Assembly: GCF_030063445.1 (NCBI RefSeq)
Contig: NZ_JASITD010000005.1
Coordinates: 186,001-250,000, forward strand
Length of the DNA: 64,000 nucleotides
DNA from: Hymenobacter sp. H14-R3
GTDB taxonomy: Bacteria > Bacteroidota > Bacteroidia > Cytophagales > Hymenobacteraceae
Reading direction: 5' to 3'
In this document: piece after piece, positions 40,629-51,071 of the stretch
How the letters are laid out: every line of letters begins with the position of its first letter
Numbering within the stretch: position 1 is the stretch's first letter
Program-made: the position numbers and the translations under genes
Notes under the pieces: model-generated
The model's input: only the letters and a program-made list of their open reading frames with translations
What the model was told of the DNA's origin: nothing
The model's database searches: none

Positions 40629-42095
40629 ATGCGATTTCCCTTTGGTTTAGCTGCCCTGGCCCTAAGCGGCTTGCTGGCTACTACCCACCCGGCGCAAGCC
40701 CAAAAAACCAAGTCGGCCCCCTTTAGCTACCTGCCCGAGCAGGGTGAGGACCGCTACAATCAGCGCGTGCCCCAAAAAACGCTGGCCTTGGCCGATGGCA
40801 GCGGCTTTATCATTTTGGCCCACCAAAGCGGGAGCGCCTACGCCGTGGAACGCTACGATGCCGACCTCAAGAAGCAATGGAGTACCACCCTGCCCGTGGC
40901 CCCCGGCGAAACCGTGGAGGCTTTTGGCCACAGTGCCGACCAGGCCTGGGTAGTAGTGCACCACGCCGATGAAAATGAGCAAAACCTTACCGCCCAGTTG
41001 TTTGGCCTGAGTGGCGGCCAGAAGGGTGCCCCGGTGGTGCTGGTGTCGGCTCCGGCCCATGACCGCCGCCCCGGCGTGCGCCTCTCGCCCGATGGCAACC
41101 GCCTGCTGGCCTTCCGATACGTGGCGCGCGAGGCGCAGATACTACGCCTGGAAGGCACGCTCTACGACCAGAAGATGAGTAAGACGCTTGACCGTACCTA
41201 CGACTTCAAAGACCAGGGCGATTTCTTTTCGCCCAATATCCTGCTCGCTAATGATGGTACGCAGTACGTGACGCTACTCGGCGACGGTATGAAGAAGCTG
41301 ACCGTGCGCCGCTACCCCGCCACGCCCGACCGCGTGGGCGTAGCCACGGCCATTCCGGTGCTGGGCGTGCCGGTGGGCGGCACCTTTGGCGGCCAGCCCA
41401 TAACCATCCGCGATGCCAAGTTCAGCCTCCAGCCCGACGGCCAGCTCTACGCGGCCGCCCTGTGCGCCAACGACCGCACCGGCCAGCTTAGCGGCCTGAA
41501 AGTGGTGCGCTTTGATTTTGCCGAGAGCAAACTCAAGCTGGCCGAGGAGCTGCCCTTCGCGCCCGCCTTTCTGGCTGAAATCAGCAAGGTCACTGGCAAA
41601 GAAGTTAAAGGCTTGGCTGATATCTATTTAAGTGATATGCTGCTGACCGACAGCAAGAACCTGGTAATTATTGCTGAGCGCCACTTCGAAGAAGGCGGCC
41701 CCGAACTGCCCGTACACGCGCAAGAGCTGTACCTGTTTGGCTACAGCCCGTTCCTGACGCCCACCTGGCACACCATCGTAGCCAAGGACCAAGTGGCCCC
41801 GGCCATCGACAGCTACACGGGCATCGGCTACCGCGCCGCCGTTTTCGGCGAGGAAGTGCAGTTGATGACCCTGGAAACCATCAACGGCAAGTCGGACCTT
41901 TACCTGCGTAAAGTGCAGGCCGCCACCGGCGTCATCAGCGAGCCCCAGCGCCTCAAGCTCAACGTGGCCAATGACCAGCAACTAGCTTATGTGAAGGACT
42001 TTACCACCTGGCTCAATCCGAAAACCATCATCGGTATCAGCCGCCCCAGCAAAAAGTCGGCGGCCTTGCAGCTGAATACAGTTAAGCTTAAATAA
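40629..42095 (+). CDS. Exported protein with repetitive beta structure, function unknown
   Basis: 488 residues with a signal peptide (MRFPFGLAALALSGLLATTHPAQAQ). The mature chain has repeated strand-turn units such as LALADGSGFIILAHQSGSAY, VRLSPDGNRLLAFRY and FSLQPDGQLYAAALCAND, of the kind seen in beta-propellers. There is no catalytic motif or sorting domain that I can see. The family is not recognised; a periplasmic or surface binding role is possible. Confidence 0.72.
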   Translation: MRFPFGLAALALSGLLATTHPAQAQKTKSAPFSYLPEQGEDRYNQRVPQKTLALADGSGFIILAHQSGSAYAVERYDADLKKQWSTTLPVAPGETVEAFGHSADQAWVVVHHADENEQNLTAQLFGLSGGQKGAPVVLVSAPAHDRRPGVRLSPDGNRLLAFRYVAREAQILRLEGTLYDQKMSKTLDRTYDFKDQGDFFSPNILLANDGTQYVTLLGDGMKKLTVRRYPATPDRVGVATAIPVLGVPVGGTFGGQPITIRDAKFSLQPDGQLYAAALCANDRTGQLSGLKVVRFDFAESKLKLAEELPFAPAFLAEISKVTGKEVKGLADIYLSDMLLTDSKNLVIIAERHFEEGGPELPVHAQELYLFGYSPFLTPTWHTIVAKDQVAPAIDSYTGIGYRAAVFGEEVQLMTLETINGKSDLYLRKVQAATGVISEPQRLKLNVANDQQLAYVKDFTTWLNPKTIIGISRPSKKSAALQLNTVKLK

Positions 42096-42098
42096 ATC

Positions 42099-42269
42099 AC
42101 GGATTACGCGGATTTTAGCGGACTTCACGGATTTTGTGGACGGCGCGGTTTTCTTTATCTAACACTTGCGCTACGTGCCAAATCAAAAAAGGCCACCCAA
42201 TTGGGTGGCCTTTTTACGTGTAGCAAATCGTCTACAAAATCCGTGAAATCCGCGTAATCCGTGATTTTT
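42099..42269. repeat. Inverted repeat with tandem-repeat arms, plus inner terminator
   Basis: The left arm reads AATCACGGATTACGCGGATT then TTAGCGGACTTCACGGATTT, degenerate 9-10 base units; the right arm is its complement at 42231-42267. An inner hairpin, GGCCACCCAATTGGGTGGCC flanked by A and T runs (42185-42215), is a bidirectional terminator for the convergent genes. Confidence 0.8.
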
Positions 42270-44055
42270 AGTAACAGTACTCGTTCGCCTCAATGAGCTT
42301 GGCGGCCACGCGGCGGCGGGCGTCCTTCACGTTGAATAAGTCGGGCTTGGTGAAGCGCTTGAGGCCCATGCTGAGCAGTCGCTGCTCATCGCCTTCGGTC
42401 ATGCTAGCGATAGCTTCGCGGCCTGACTTCTCCACCAAGTCAATGGCGTCGGAGAGGTACACGCGGGCCATGTCGAGCTGCTGGGCCAGGGCTTCTTCGC
42501 CTTTGGCAGCGACTTCCTTTTCTACGCGCAGCAGCACGCTTTCGGCGGTGTAGGTCTTGATGGACATGTCGGCGATATTCATGAGCACTTCCTGCTCCTT
42601 GGCGAGCGAGTTCATGTACTTCTGCACGGCCACGCCGGCTACCATCAGGATAGCCTTTTTCATGTTGGCGATGGCTTTCTTCTCGGTAGCGAAGGCCGAG
42701 TCGTCGCTTTCGCCCATACTCGGGATGCTCAACAGCTCTTGCTGCACAGCCTGCGCCGGGCCCATGAGGTCGATTTCGCCCTTCATGCCCTTCTTCAGAA
42801 TCATATCGACGGCCAGCATCCGGTTGATTTCGTTGGTGCCCTCAAAAATCCGGTTAATGCGCGAGTCGCGGTAGTTGCGGTCCATCGGGTAGTCCGACGA
42901 GAAGCCGTAGCCGCCGTAAATCTGCACGCCCTCATCGGTCACGTAATCAAGTACTTCCGAGCCTTCTACTTTCAAAATAGCGCACTCTACGGCAAACTCG
43001 CGGGCCGCGCCCAGCAAGGCTTCGTTGGTGCCCAGGCCACTGGCCAGCAGCTCCTGCTCTTTGCGGTAGATGTCCTCGCCGGCGCGGTAAATGGCCGACT
43101 CTACGGCGTACATCCGGATGGCCTGCTGCGCCAGCTTGTAGCGAATAGCCCCAAACTTGCTGATGGGCAGCTTAAACTGCACGCGCTCGTTGGCATACTT
43201 CACGCTCTGCGTAGCCGTAGCCTTGGCCCCGCCCAGGCAGGCAGCGGCCAGCTTAATGCGGCCGATGTTCAGCACGTTGAAGGCAATGAGGTGGCCTTTG
43301 CCAATCTCGCCCAGCACGTTTTCCTTCGGCACCTGCGCATCGCTCAGGAACACCTGGCGCGTCGAAGAGCCGCGAATACCCATCTTGTGCTCCTCGTTGC
43401 CGAGGCTCAGGCCGGGGGTGTCCTTATCCACGATGAAGCCCGTGAACTGCTCGCCGTCAATCTTGGCAAACACGATAAACACATCGGCAAAGCCGGCGTT
43501 GGTAATCCACATTTTCTGGCCGTTGAGCACATAGTGCGTGCCTTCAGCGTTGAGCACAGCCTTGGTCTTCGCGCCCAGCGCGTCGGACCCCGAGCCGGGC
43601 TCGGTGAGGCAGTAAGCGCCCATCAGGGTGCCGTCGGTGAGGCCGGGGATGTATTTCTGCTTCTGCGCATCGGTGCCGAAGTATAGAATCGGCAGCAGGG
43701 CAATACCCGTGTGCGCCGCGAAAGCCACCGGAAACGAGTTGCCGCCGCCCACGCCTTCCGTCACGCGCAGGGCGGTTGGGAAGTCCATATCGAGGCCGCC
43801 AAACTGCTCCGGCACGCTCACCCCAAACAGGCCGAGTTGGCCTGCCTTTTCCATCAGGCCGCGCATGAGGCCCTCCTCGTGGTTGTCGAGGCGCTCCAGC
43901 AGCGGGTGTACCTCAGCGGCCAGGAAGTCCACGCAGGTCTGGTACATCATGTTCTGCTCCTCCGTGAAGTCGGCGGGCGTGAAAACGTCTTGAGCCTCAG
44001 TAGGCTTAATGATGAATTCGCCGCCCTTCACGACGGCTTTGTTCGATACTTCCAT
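42268..44055 (-). CDS. fadE: Acyl-CoA dehydrogenase, FadE type
   Basis: 595 residues, FAD-dependent first step of beta-oxidation. The acyl-CoA dehydrogenase core covers residues 1-430 (GAYCLTEPGSGSDALGAKTK, MWITNAGFADVF, YGGYGFSSDYPMDRNYRD, FEGTNEINRMLAVD), and a helical C-terminal extension of 160 residues follows. Length and architecture match the Bacillus FadE (about 594 residues), not the short-chain dehydrogenases. It is the last gene of the fad cluster, with two candidate MarR operators and its own promoter upstream. Confidence 0.93.
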   Translation of the reverse strand: MEVSNKAVVKGGEFIIKPTEAQDVFTPADFTEEQNMMYQTCVDFLAAEVHPLLERLDNHEEGLMRGLMEKAGQLGLFGVSVPEQFGGLDMDFPTALRVTEGVGGGNSFPVAFAAHTGIALLPILYFGTDAQKQKYIPGLTDGTLMGAYCLTEPGSGSDALGAKTKAVLNAEGTHYVLNGQKMWITNAGFADVFIVFAKIDGEQFTGFIVDKDTPGLSLGNEEHKMGIRGSSTRQVFLSDAQVPKENVLGEIGKGHLIAFNVLNIGRIKLAAACLGGAKATATQSVKYANERVQFKLPISKFGAIRYKLAQQAIRMYAVESAIYRAGEDIYRKEQELLASGLGTNEALLGAAREFAVECAILKVEGSEVLDYVTDEGVQIYGGYGFSSDYPMDRNYRDSRINRIFEGTNEINRMLAVDMILKKGMKGEIDLMGPAQAVQQELLSIPSMGESDDSAFATEKKAIANMKKAILMVAGVAVQKYMNSLAKEQEVLMNIADMSIKTYTAESVLLRVEKEVAAKGEEALAQQLDMARVYLSDAIDLVEKSGREAIASMTEGDEQRLLSMGLKRFTKPDLFNVKDARRRVAAKLIEANEYCY

Positions 44056-44088
44056 GATGGTAATTAGAATAAGGTGGGAGTGAAACTG

Positions 44089-44105
44089 TTAGGCTTGCCG
44101 CGTAA
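44089..44105 (-). promoter_or_regulatory. Candidate MarR operator 2 before fadE
   Basis: TTAGGCTTGCCGCGTAA on the plus strand. It shares TTAGGC, TGC and TA positions with the sites at 44156 and 48984. It lies between the putative transcription start and the fadE ATG, so a bound repressor would block elongation. Confidence 0.5.
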
Positions 44106-44136
44106 TTGGAAACACAGCGCCGCCCGAATTAGTGTT

Positions 44137-44172
44137 GCAAGATAGGTGAAAAATGTTAGGCGTGCCGACTAT
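44137..44172 (-). promoter_or_regulatory. fadE promoter with candidate MarR operator 1
   Basis: The operator-like TTAGGCGTGCCGACTAT (44156-44172, plus strand) lies 11 bases upstream of TATCTTGC (minus strand, 44137-44144), a near match to the -7 element. The marR promoter has the same order and the same 11-base spacing. Confidence 0.5.
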
Positions 44173-44223
44173 TTAATGAAAAGAAAACCCACCGAAGTGG
44201 GAATTCTAAGGAGTCATTTGGAG

Positions 44224-44442
44224 CTAAGCTACGGCAACTTCTAAAGTTGCCGATTCTGCACTAGGTTCGGGTATTGGCAGGCCTTCTAGCACTAAGCCTT
44301 CAATATGAAAGACAATGCCTTCACGTGCATTCTGCTCGGCTTCATCCCGGGTTTCGCCAAATGCAGCCAAGCCCGGTAAGTCGGGCACGTAAGCAGAGTA
44401 GCCTGTAGCGGTATGCTCGAAAATTACCAGATACTTTCTCAT
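44224..44442 (-). CDS. hicB: HicB family antitoxin, short form
   Basis: 72 residues. The partial RNase H-like fold of HicB is clear: YLVIFEHTATGYSAYVPDLPG and GETRDEAEQNAREGIVFHIEGL. No C-terminal DNA-binding (RHH or HTH) domain is present, so it may neutralise HicA without direct operator binding. It follows hicA by six bases. The pair is less GC-rich than the flanking fad genes, a sign of acquisition. Confidence 0.88.
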   Translation of the reverse strand: MRKYLVIFEHTATGYSAYVPDLPGLAAFGETRDEAEQNAREGIVFHIEGLVLEGLPIPEPSAESATLEVAVA

Positions 44443-44448
44443 GATAAG

Positions 44449-44637
44449 TTAACGTAAGCCAGCTTGCTTTAAAATACTGATAGCCGTGCCAACAGCTACG
44501 TCATCAGATGCTTTATGACCAGCTAATGTAACCAAGCCAGTTTTGATTGGGTGCTTGAACTGCATGTGGCTGCCCGATTGCCGAGCCAATATCCAGCCGT
44601 CATCTTCAATCAATTTTCTTAGCTCTTTAACTTTCAT
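44449..44637 (-). CDS. hicA: HicA family mRNA interferase toxin
   Basis: 62 residues with the double-stranded RNA-binding-like HicA fold. The catalytic His is His24 in the motif GSHMQFKHP. The first part, MKVKELRKLIEDDGWILARQ, is typical. It would cleave mRNA when free of HicB. It is on the same strand as the fad genes, 38 bases after fadA, so could be read through from the operon. Toxin precedes antitoxin, the usual hicAB order. Confidence 0.9.
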   Translation of the reverse strand: MKVKELRKLIEDDGWILARQSGSHMQFKHPIKTGLVTLAGHKASDDVAVGTAISILKQAGLR

Positions 44638-44674
44638 CGGGCAAACAAAGTGCGAATCAGCGAGCAGTCTAAAT

Positions 44675-45859
44675 CTACTTCAGCAGTTCATAAATGCCCG
44701 CCACGCCCTGGCCGCCGCCTACGCAGGCGGTAACGATGCCGTACTTCTGGCCCCGGTCGCGCAACTCGTCGAAAAGCTGGATGGAGAGCTTGGCGCCCGA
44801 GCAGCCGAGCGGGTGGCCCAGCGCGATGGCGCCGCCGTTCACGTTCAGCTTCTCGATATTGATGCCCAGCTCGCGCACCACGGCCAGCGACTGCGAAGCA
44901 AACGCCTCGTTTAGCTCGAGTAAGTCGATGTCTTCCAGCTTCATGCCGGCTTGGCGCAGAGCTTTCGGCACAGCGGCAATCGGCCCCATGCCCATGATGC
45001 GCGGGGCTACGCCCTCGGTGGCGTAGGTGACCATGCGGGCGATGGGCTCCAGGTTGAGCTCCTTCACCATGCGCTCGCTCATCACCAGCACGAAGGCCGC
45101 GCCATCGGAGGTTTGCGACGAGTTGCCGGCCGTCACGCTGCCGCCTTGGGCAAATACGGAGCGCAGCTTAGCCAGGGCTTCGATAGAGGTATCGGCGCGC
45201 GGGCCTTCGTCGGTATCGACCACGTAGGAACGGTTTTTCTTCTTGCCGGTGGCTTGGTCGAGGTAGGTTTCCTCCACCGTGATGGGCACGATGCTCTTGG
45301 CAAACTTGCCTTCCTTGATGGCCTTGATGGCCTTCTGGTGCGAGTTGTAGGAGAACTCGTCCTGGTCCTGACGGCTGATTTTGTAGTCGTTGGCCACGGC
45401 CTCGGCGGTGAGGCCCATGCCCATGTAGTAGTCAGGATGCTCGTTGGCGAGCTTGTAGTTGGGCACAGTTTTCCAGCCCACGGTGGGCACCATGCTCATG
45501 CTCTCGGTGCCGCCCGCGATAATGCACTCGGCCATGCCGGCCGTGATTTTACCCACTGCCATGGCGATTGTTTCCACGCCCGAGCCGCAGTAGCGGTTCA
45601 CGATGAGGCCCGGCACGTTGATGGGCAGCGCGAGCAGCGAGATGAGGCGGCCCATTTGTAGGCCCTGCTCGGCTTCAGGTACGGCGTTGCCCACAATCAC
45701 GTCATCGACGCGGCTGGGGTCCAGGGCCGGCACCGACTTCACGAGGTGCTTGATAACCTCGGCTGCGAGGTCGTCGGGGCGGGTGAAACGGAAGACGCCC
45801 CGGGGCGCTTTGCCAACGGCCGTGCGAAAGCCGGCCACGATATATGCGGTATTAGCCAT
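44675..45859 (-). CDS. fadA: Acetyl-CoA C-acyltransferase (3-ketoacyl-CoA thiolase)
   Basis: 394 residues, thiolytic last step of beta-oxidation. The acyl-accepting Cys91 is in NRYCGSGVETIAMAVG; the catalytic His is in NGGAIALGHPLGCSG, and the second Cys in TACVGGGQG. It follows fadN on the same strand across 123 bases that hold an inverted repeat. The protein would work with FadN on 3-ketoacyl-CoA. Confidence 0.95.
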   Translation of the reverse strand: MANTAYIVAGFRTAVGKAPRGVFRFTRPDDLAAEVIKHLVKSVPALDPSRVDDVIVGNAVPEAEQGLQMGRLISLLALPINVPGLIVNRYCGSGVETIAMAVGKITAGMAECIIAGGTESMSMVPTVGWKTVPNYKLANEHPDYYMGMGLTAEAVANDYKISRQDQDEFSYNSHQKAIKAIKEGKFAKSIVPITVEETYLDQATGKKKNRSYVVDTDEGPRADTSIEALAKLRSVFAQGGSVTAGNSSQTSDGAAFVLVMSERMVKELNLEPIARMVTYATEGVAPRIMGMGPIAAVPKALRQAGMKLEDIDLLELNEAFASQSLAVVRELGINIEKLNVNGGAIALGHPLGCSGAKLSIQLFDELRDRGQKYGIVTACVGGGQGVAGIYELLK

Positions 45860-45873
45860 GATATTTTTAAGTT

Positions 45874-45985
45874 TTTGAGCGCAAGGTTTCGCTAGATTGG
45901 GCGAGGTTTCGCAAGGTTAAAAGAGGTAGAATTTGTCAGCAGACTTTGCGAAACCTCTTTTAACCTTGCGAAACCTTGCGCTTTA
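45874..45985. repeat. Inverted repeat with tandem-repeat arms, between fadN and fadA
   Basis: The arms contain two units of GCAAGGTTTCGC-like sequence: left, GCGCAAGGTTTCGC...GGCGAGGTTTCGCAAGGTT from about 45880; right, AACCTTGCGAAACCTTGCGC ending at about 45981, preceded by GCGAAACCTC. The right end abuts the fadN stop codon. Confidence 0.75.
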
Positions 45986-48391
45986 ATTACGCAGCGGCTT
46001 GCCGGTAGTGAGAATCGACTGAATGCGCTCCAGCGTCTTGCGCTCGCCGCAGAGCGAGAGGAACGCCTCGCGCTCCAAATCCAGTAGGTACTGCTCGCTC
46101 ACCTCGGTAGGGGAGGAGAGGTCACCGCCGCACATCACGTAAGCCAACTTATTGGCAATCAGCTCATCGTGCTTTGAGATGTAGTTGCCCTGCTGCATGG
46201 CGTACACGCCGGTGCGGAACATGGCAATGGCGCCCTTGCCGTGCACCTTGATGTTGGTTTTCTGGTTGGGCTGCGAGTAGCCGGCGTCGGCCAGCTCAAT
46301 GGCCGCGGCCTTGGCCTGGGCAATTACGCGGTTGGGGTTCACCACAATCTCGTCGCCCCGGCGCAGGAAGCCCAGGTCGAATGCCTCCGCTGCCGAAGTC
46401 GAAACTTTGGCCGTGCTGATGGTCATGTAGGTGTTGCGCAGCAGGTTGAATTCCGGCTCGCCGTCCTCGTACTTGAGGGCGGTGCGCAGGGTCATCTCCT
46501 TGGTGCCGCCTCCGCCGGGTATCAGGCCCACGCCAAACTCGACGAGGCCGATGTACGACTCGGCCGAGGCTATTACCTTGTCGCAGTGCAGGTTAAGCTC
46601 GCAGCCGCCGCCCAGCGTGAGGCCGTGCGGGGTGCCCACCACCGGAATGCTGCTGTAGCGCATCCGCATCATGGCCTGCTGAAACTGCTGAATCATCATG
46701 TTCAGCTCGTCAAACTCCTGCTCCAGCGCCTGCATGTACACGAGGCCCAGGTTAGCCCCGGCCGAGAAGTTCGGCGCGTCGTTGCCCACCACAAGGCCGC
46801 GGTAGCCGGCTTCGGCCATCTCCACGCCCTTCAGCAAACCCTGGATAACGTCGGTGCCCAGCGAGTTCATCTTTGAGTGAAACTCCACGTTCAGAATCCC
46901 GTCGCCCAGGTCGATAACCGAGGCCCCGGCGTTTTTCCACAGCACCTTACCACTGGCGCGCAGGTTGTCGAGAATAATGAAATTCTCCACGCCCGCTACC
47001 GGCTGGTACTGCTTGCTTTCCTTGTCGTAGAACTCGCGCTTACCGGCGGCGCTCACCTTGTAAAAGGTCTGATTACCAGCGGCTAGCATTTCCTCTACCC
47101 ACGGTGCTACCGTGCGGCCAGCGGCCTTGGCCAGGTCGATGCCGGCCTGCACGCCCAGCGCGTCCCAGGTTTCAAACGGCCCTAGCTCCCAGCCGAAGCC
47201 AGCGCGCAGCGCGTCGTCAATCTTGTAAAGCTGGTCGGCGATTTCGGGGATGCGGTTGCTCACGTAGGCAAACAGGCTGCCGAAGCTGAGGCGGTAAAAC
47301 TCGCCCGCTTTGTCCTTGCCCGTTACCAACACTTTGAAGCGGTCGGCCAGCTTGTCGATGCTCTTGGTCAGCTCCAGCGTGGCAAACTTCACTTTCTGCG
47401 AAGGCTTGTATTCCAGCGTGTTGAGGTCCAGGGCATGAATTTCCGACTTGCCGTCCGCGCCCTTCACTTTCTTGTAGAAGCCCTGGCCGGTTTTGTCGCC
47501 CAGCCACTTGCTCTCGCCCATTTTCTTCACGAAATCGGGCAGTACGAACACGTCCTTAGCCTCGTCGTCGGGTAGGCCCTGGGCCAGGCCGTTCGCTACG
47601 TTAATGGTCGTATCGAGGCCCACCACGTCCGAGGTGCGCAGCGTGGCCGACTTGGCGTGGCCGATAACCGGGCCGGTAAGCTTGTCGGTTTCCTCCACCG
47701 TCAGGCCCAACTTCTGCATGGTCTGCATGGCGTCGAGCAGGGCGAATACGCCCACGCGGTTGGCGATGAAGCCAGGCGTGTCCTTAGCCAAAACTACCGT
47801 TTTGCCCAGGTACAGGTCGCCGTAATGCAGTAGAAAATCAACCACTTCCGGCTTGGTGTCGGGCGTCGGGATAATTTCCAGCAGCTTCAGGTAGCGCGGC
47901 GGATTGAAGAAATGCGTGCCCGCGAAGTTCTCCTTGAAATCCTGCGAGCGGCCCTCGGCCAGCAGGTGAATCGGAATGCCCGAGGTATTGCTGGTAATCA
48001 GCGTGCCCTTTTTGCGAAACTGCTCCACGCGCTCGTAGAGGCCCTTTTTGATGTCAAGCCGCTCCACAACCACCTCAATTACCCAATCGCAGGAAGCAAT
48101 TTCCTTGAGGTTGTCATCGAAGTTGCCGGTTTTGATGCGGCTCACCTCGCTCTTGCGGTACAGCGGCGAGGGATTGGCCACCACGGCGGCCTGCAACGCA
48201 CTGTTAACGATGCGGTTGCGCACGGCGGGCGCGTCTAGCTTCAGGCCCTTTTTCTCCTCGTCGGGCGTTAGCTCTTTGGGGGCGATGTCGAGCAGCAGCA
48301 CCGGCACGCCGATGTTGGCAAAGTGGCAGGCAATGCGCGAACCCATCACGCCCGAGCCCAGCACGGCAACTTTCTTGATTATGCGTTTCAT
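45983..48391 (-). CDS. fadN: 3-hydroxyacyl-CoA dehydrogenase / enoyl-CoA hydratase (FadN type)
   Basis: 802 residues. The NAD-binding dehydrogenase is at the N-terminus (KVAVLGSGVMGSRIA, then GTHFFNPPRYLKLLEIIP), and the crotonase-type hydratase is at the C-terminus (PHGLTLGGGCELNLHCDKV, from about residue 490). This order is that of Bacillus FadN and the reverse of E. coli FadB. It carries out hydration and oxidation of enoyl-CoA. The order fadN-fadA-fadE equals the Bacillus subtilis operon except for hicAB. A GTAG repeat pair lies just upstream. Confidence 0.94.
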   Translation of the reverse strand: MKRIIKKVAVLGSGVMGSRIACHFANIGVPVLLLDIAPKELTPDEEKKGLKLDAPAVRNRIVNSALQAAVVANPSPLYRKSEVSRIKTGNFDDNLKEIASCDWVIEVVVERLDIKKGLYERVEQFRKKGTLITSNTSGIPIHLLAEGRSQDFKENFAGTHFFNPPRYLKLLEIIPTPDTKPEVVDFLLHYGDLYLGKTVVLAKDTPGFIANRVGVFALLDAMQTMQKLGLTVEETDKLTGPVIGHAKSATLRTSDVVGLDTTINVANGLAQGLPDDEAKDVFVLPDFVKKMGESKWLGDKTGQGFYKKVKGADGKSEIHALDLNTLEYKPSQKVKFATLELTKSIDKLADRFKVLVTGKDKAGEFYRLSFGSLFAYVSNRIPEIADQLYKIDDALRAGFGWELGPFETWDALGVQAGIDLAKAAGRTVAPWVEEMLAAGNQTFYKVSAAGKREFYDKESKQYQPVAGVENFIILDNLRASGKVLWKNAGASVIDLGDGILNVEFHSKMNSLGTDVIQGLLKGVEMAEAGYRGLVVGNDAPNFSAGANLGLVYMQALEQEFDELNMMIQQFQQAMMRMRYSSIPVVGTPHGLTLGGGCELNLHCDKVIASAESYIGLVEFGVGLIPGGGGTKEMTLRTALKYEDGEPEFNLLRNTYMTISTAKVSTSAAEAFDLGFLRRGDEIVVNPNRVIAQAKAAAIELADAGYSQPNQKTNIKVHGKGAIAMFRTGVYAMQQGNYISKHDELIANKLAYVMCGGDLSSPTEVSEQYLLDLEREAFLSLCGERKTLERIQSILTTGKPLRN

Positions 48392-48397
48392 ATAAAG

Positions 48398-48476
48398 TAG
48401 CGCGGACTTTCAGTCCGCGTTGGGTGGGATATTCTATTGGTAAAGAAGCGTGACGCGGACTAAAAGTCCGCGCTAC
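48398..48476. repeat. Paired REP element (BIME), GTAG family A
   Basis: GTAGCGCGGACTTTCAGTCC at the left and GGACTAAAAGTCCGCGCTAC at the right. The right GTAG (complement of 48473-48476) supplies the TAG stop of marR, and the left end is seven bases upstream of the fadN ATG. The element thus fills the marR-fadN gap. Confidence 0.82.
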
Positions 48477-48946
48477 ACTACCTCCTTGCGCAACGGCTTC
48501 AATTCAAAATCATCGTAAAGCGTTTTGCCCTCAATCATGCCCGTAATCTGGCTGGCCACTTTGAAGAAAACGTCCAGCTGGCTCTGCGGTATTTTGTCGC
48601 GCACCTTCAAGTTGAAGTGCCGCACCGTTTGGCGCGAAACCTCCTTTTTCTCCAGCCCCAGCTCGGTAAGGAAAATGCGTACCGAGCGCTTGTCCTGGGT
48701 GTCGGCCTGTTTGTAGATGAGGCCTTTCTCCTCCATGCTACGCAAAATGCGCGTGAGCGAGCGGGTTTCGAGACCCAGCAGCGGCGCTATTTTGGTGGCC
48801 GGGGTGCCCAGCTCCTGGTCGATATTGAGCAGCACGAAGCCGATGCTCGTGGTGATATCGTAGCGGGTGGCCTGCGTGTTGTACATGCGCGAAATGGCAT
48901 GCCAGGCTACTTTAATGTTATAATCGACGGTTTCTTCAGGTTTCAT
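48473..48946 (-). CDS. MarR family transcriptional regulator
   Basis: 157 residues with a winged helix: TPATKIAPLLGLETRSLTRILRSMEEKGLIYKQ is the recognition part, followed by wing QDKRSVRIFLTELG. MarR proteins bind palindromes as dimers and are released by small ligands, often acyl- or aryl-CoA. Context (fadD upstream, fadN downstream) suggests it senses fatty acyl-CoA. ATG 48946 begins MKPEETVDYNIKVAWHAISR; earlier in-frame residues from 49045 fall in the regulatory region. Its stop codon is in the following GTAG repeat. Confidence 0.9.
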   Translation of the reverse strand: MKPEETVDYNIKVAWHAISRMYNTQATRYDITTSIGFVLLNIDQELGTPATKIAPLLGLETRSLTRILRSMEEKGLIYKQADTQDKRSVRIFLTELGLEKKEVSRQTVRHFNLKVRDKIPQSQLDVFFKVASQITGMIEGKTLYDDFELKPLRKEVV

Positions 48947-48964
48947 ATCGCAGCGAAAGTGCGG

Positions 48965-49000
48965 TAAACATACGAAGAATTTGTTAGGCTTGCATACTAA
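48965..49000 (-). promoter_or_regulatory. marR promoter with candidate MarR operator
   Basis: TATGTTTA (minus strand, 48965-48972) is one mismatch from TAnnTTTG. The plus-strand sequence TTAGGCTTGCATACTAA (48984-49000), with TTAG/CTAA ends inverted, lies 11 bases upstream and would overlap the -33 region. This fits autorepression. Confidence 0.55.
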
Positions 49001-49018
49001 ATGCGGCCTGAACGTCGC

Positions 49019-49098
49019 GAGTCCGAGCGTAGGCGTAGCGGGCATCCGGCGTCTGAACCGTCCGGTTCTGGATGCTCACTTCGCGCACGCTCGGACTC
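49019..49098. repeat. Inverted repeat between fadD and marR
   Basis: GAGTCCGAGCGT at 49019 and ACGCTCGGACTC ending at 49098 are the outer arms; GGCATCC and GGATGC pair inside, with mismatches. It follows the fadD stop by 20 bases and could terminate it. Confidence 0.7.
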
Positions 49099-49117
49099 AC
49101 AGCGCCCAAGCTACTTT

Positions 49118-50917
<1,800 letters not shown>

Positions 50918-51040
50918 AAAGGTGGGGCGAGGTGCGGTCGGCGTGGGAATGAGGAGCTAAAGAAACAGGATTTTTGGCGAAATCCGGCCTAAGCTTCCCA
51001 ATGCGTACGGCAGAACGACCAACCTGGACCGGACAAGGCG

Positions 51041-51048
51041 TAAATTTG
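51041..51048 (+). promoter_or_regulatory. -7 element upstream of the arginase-fold gene
   Basis: TAAATTTG, a perfect TAnnTTTG, 23 bases before the ATG at 51072. Confidence 0.5.
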
Positions 51049-51071
51049 ACCGCGCCCCGTCGCGCTTGCTG

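Noticed and set aside
48473-49045. Longer MarR protein starting at 49045
   Set aside because: The extra 33 residues cover the promoter and operator, and the family N-terminus begins at 48946.
50987-50992. MarR operator before fadD
   Set aside because: Only the TTAGGC half is present; the rest does not match the 17-bp motif, so it was not listed as a site.
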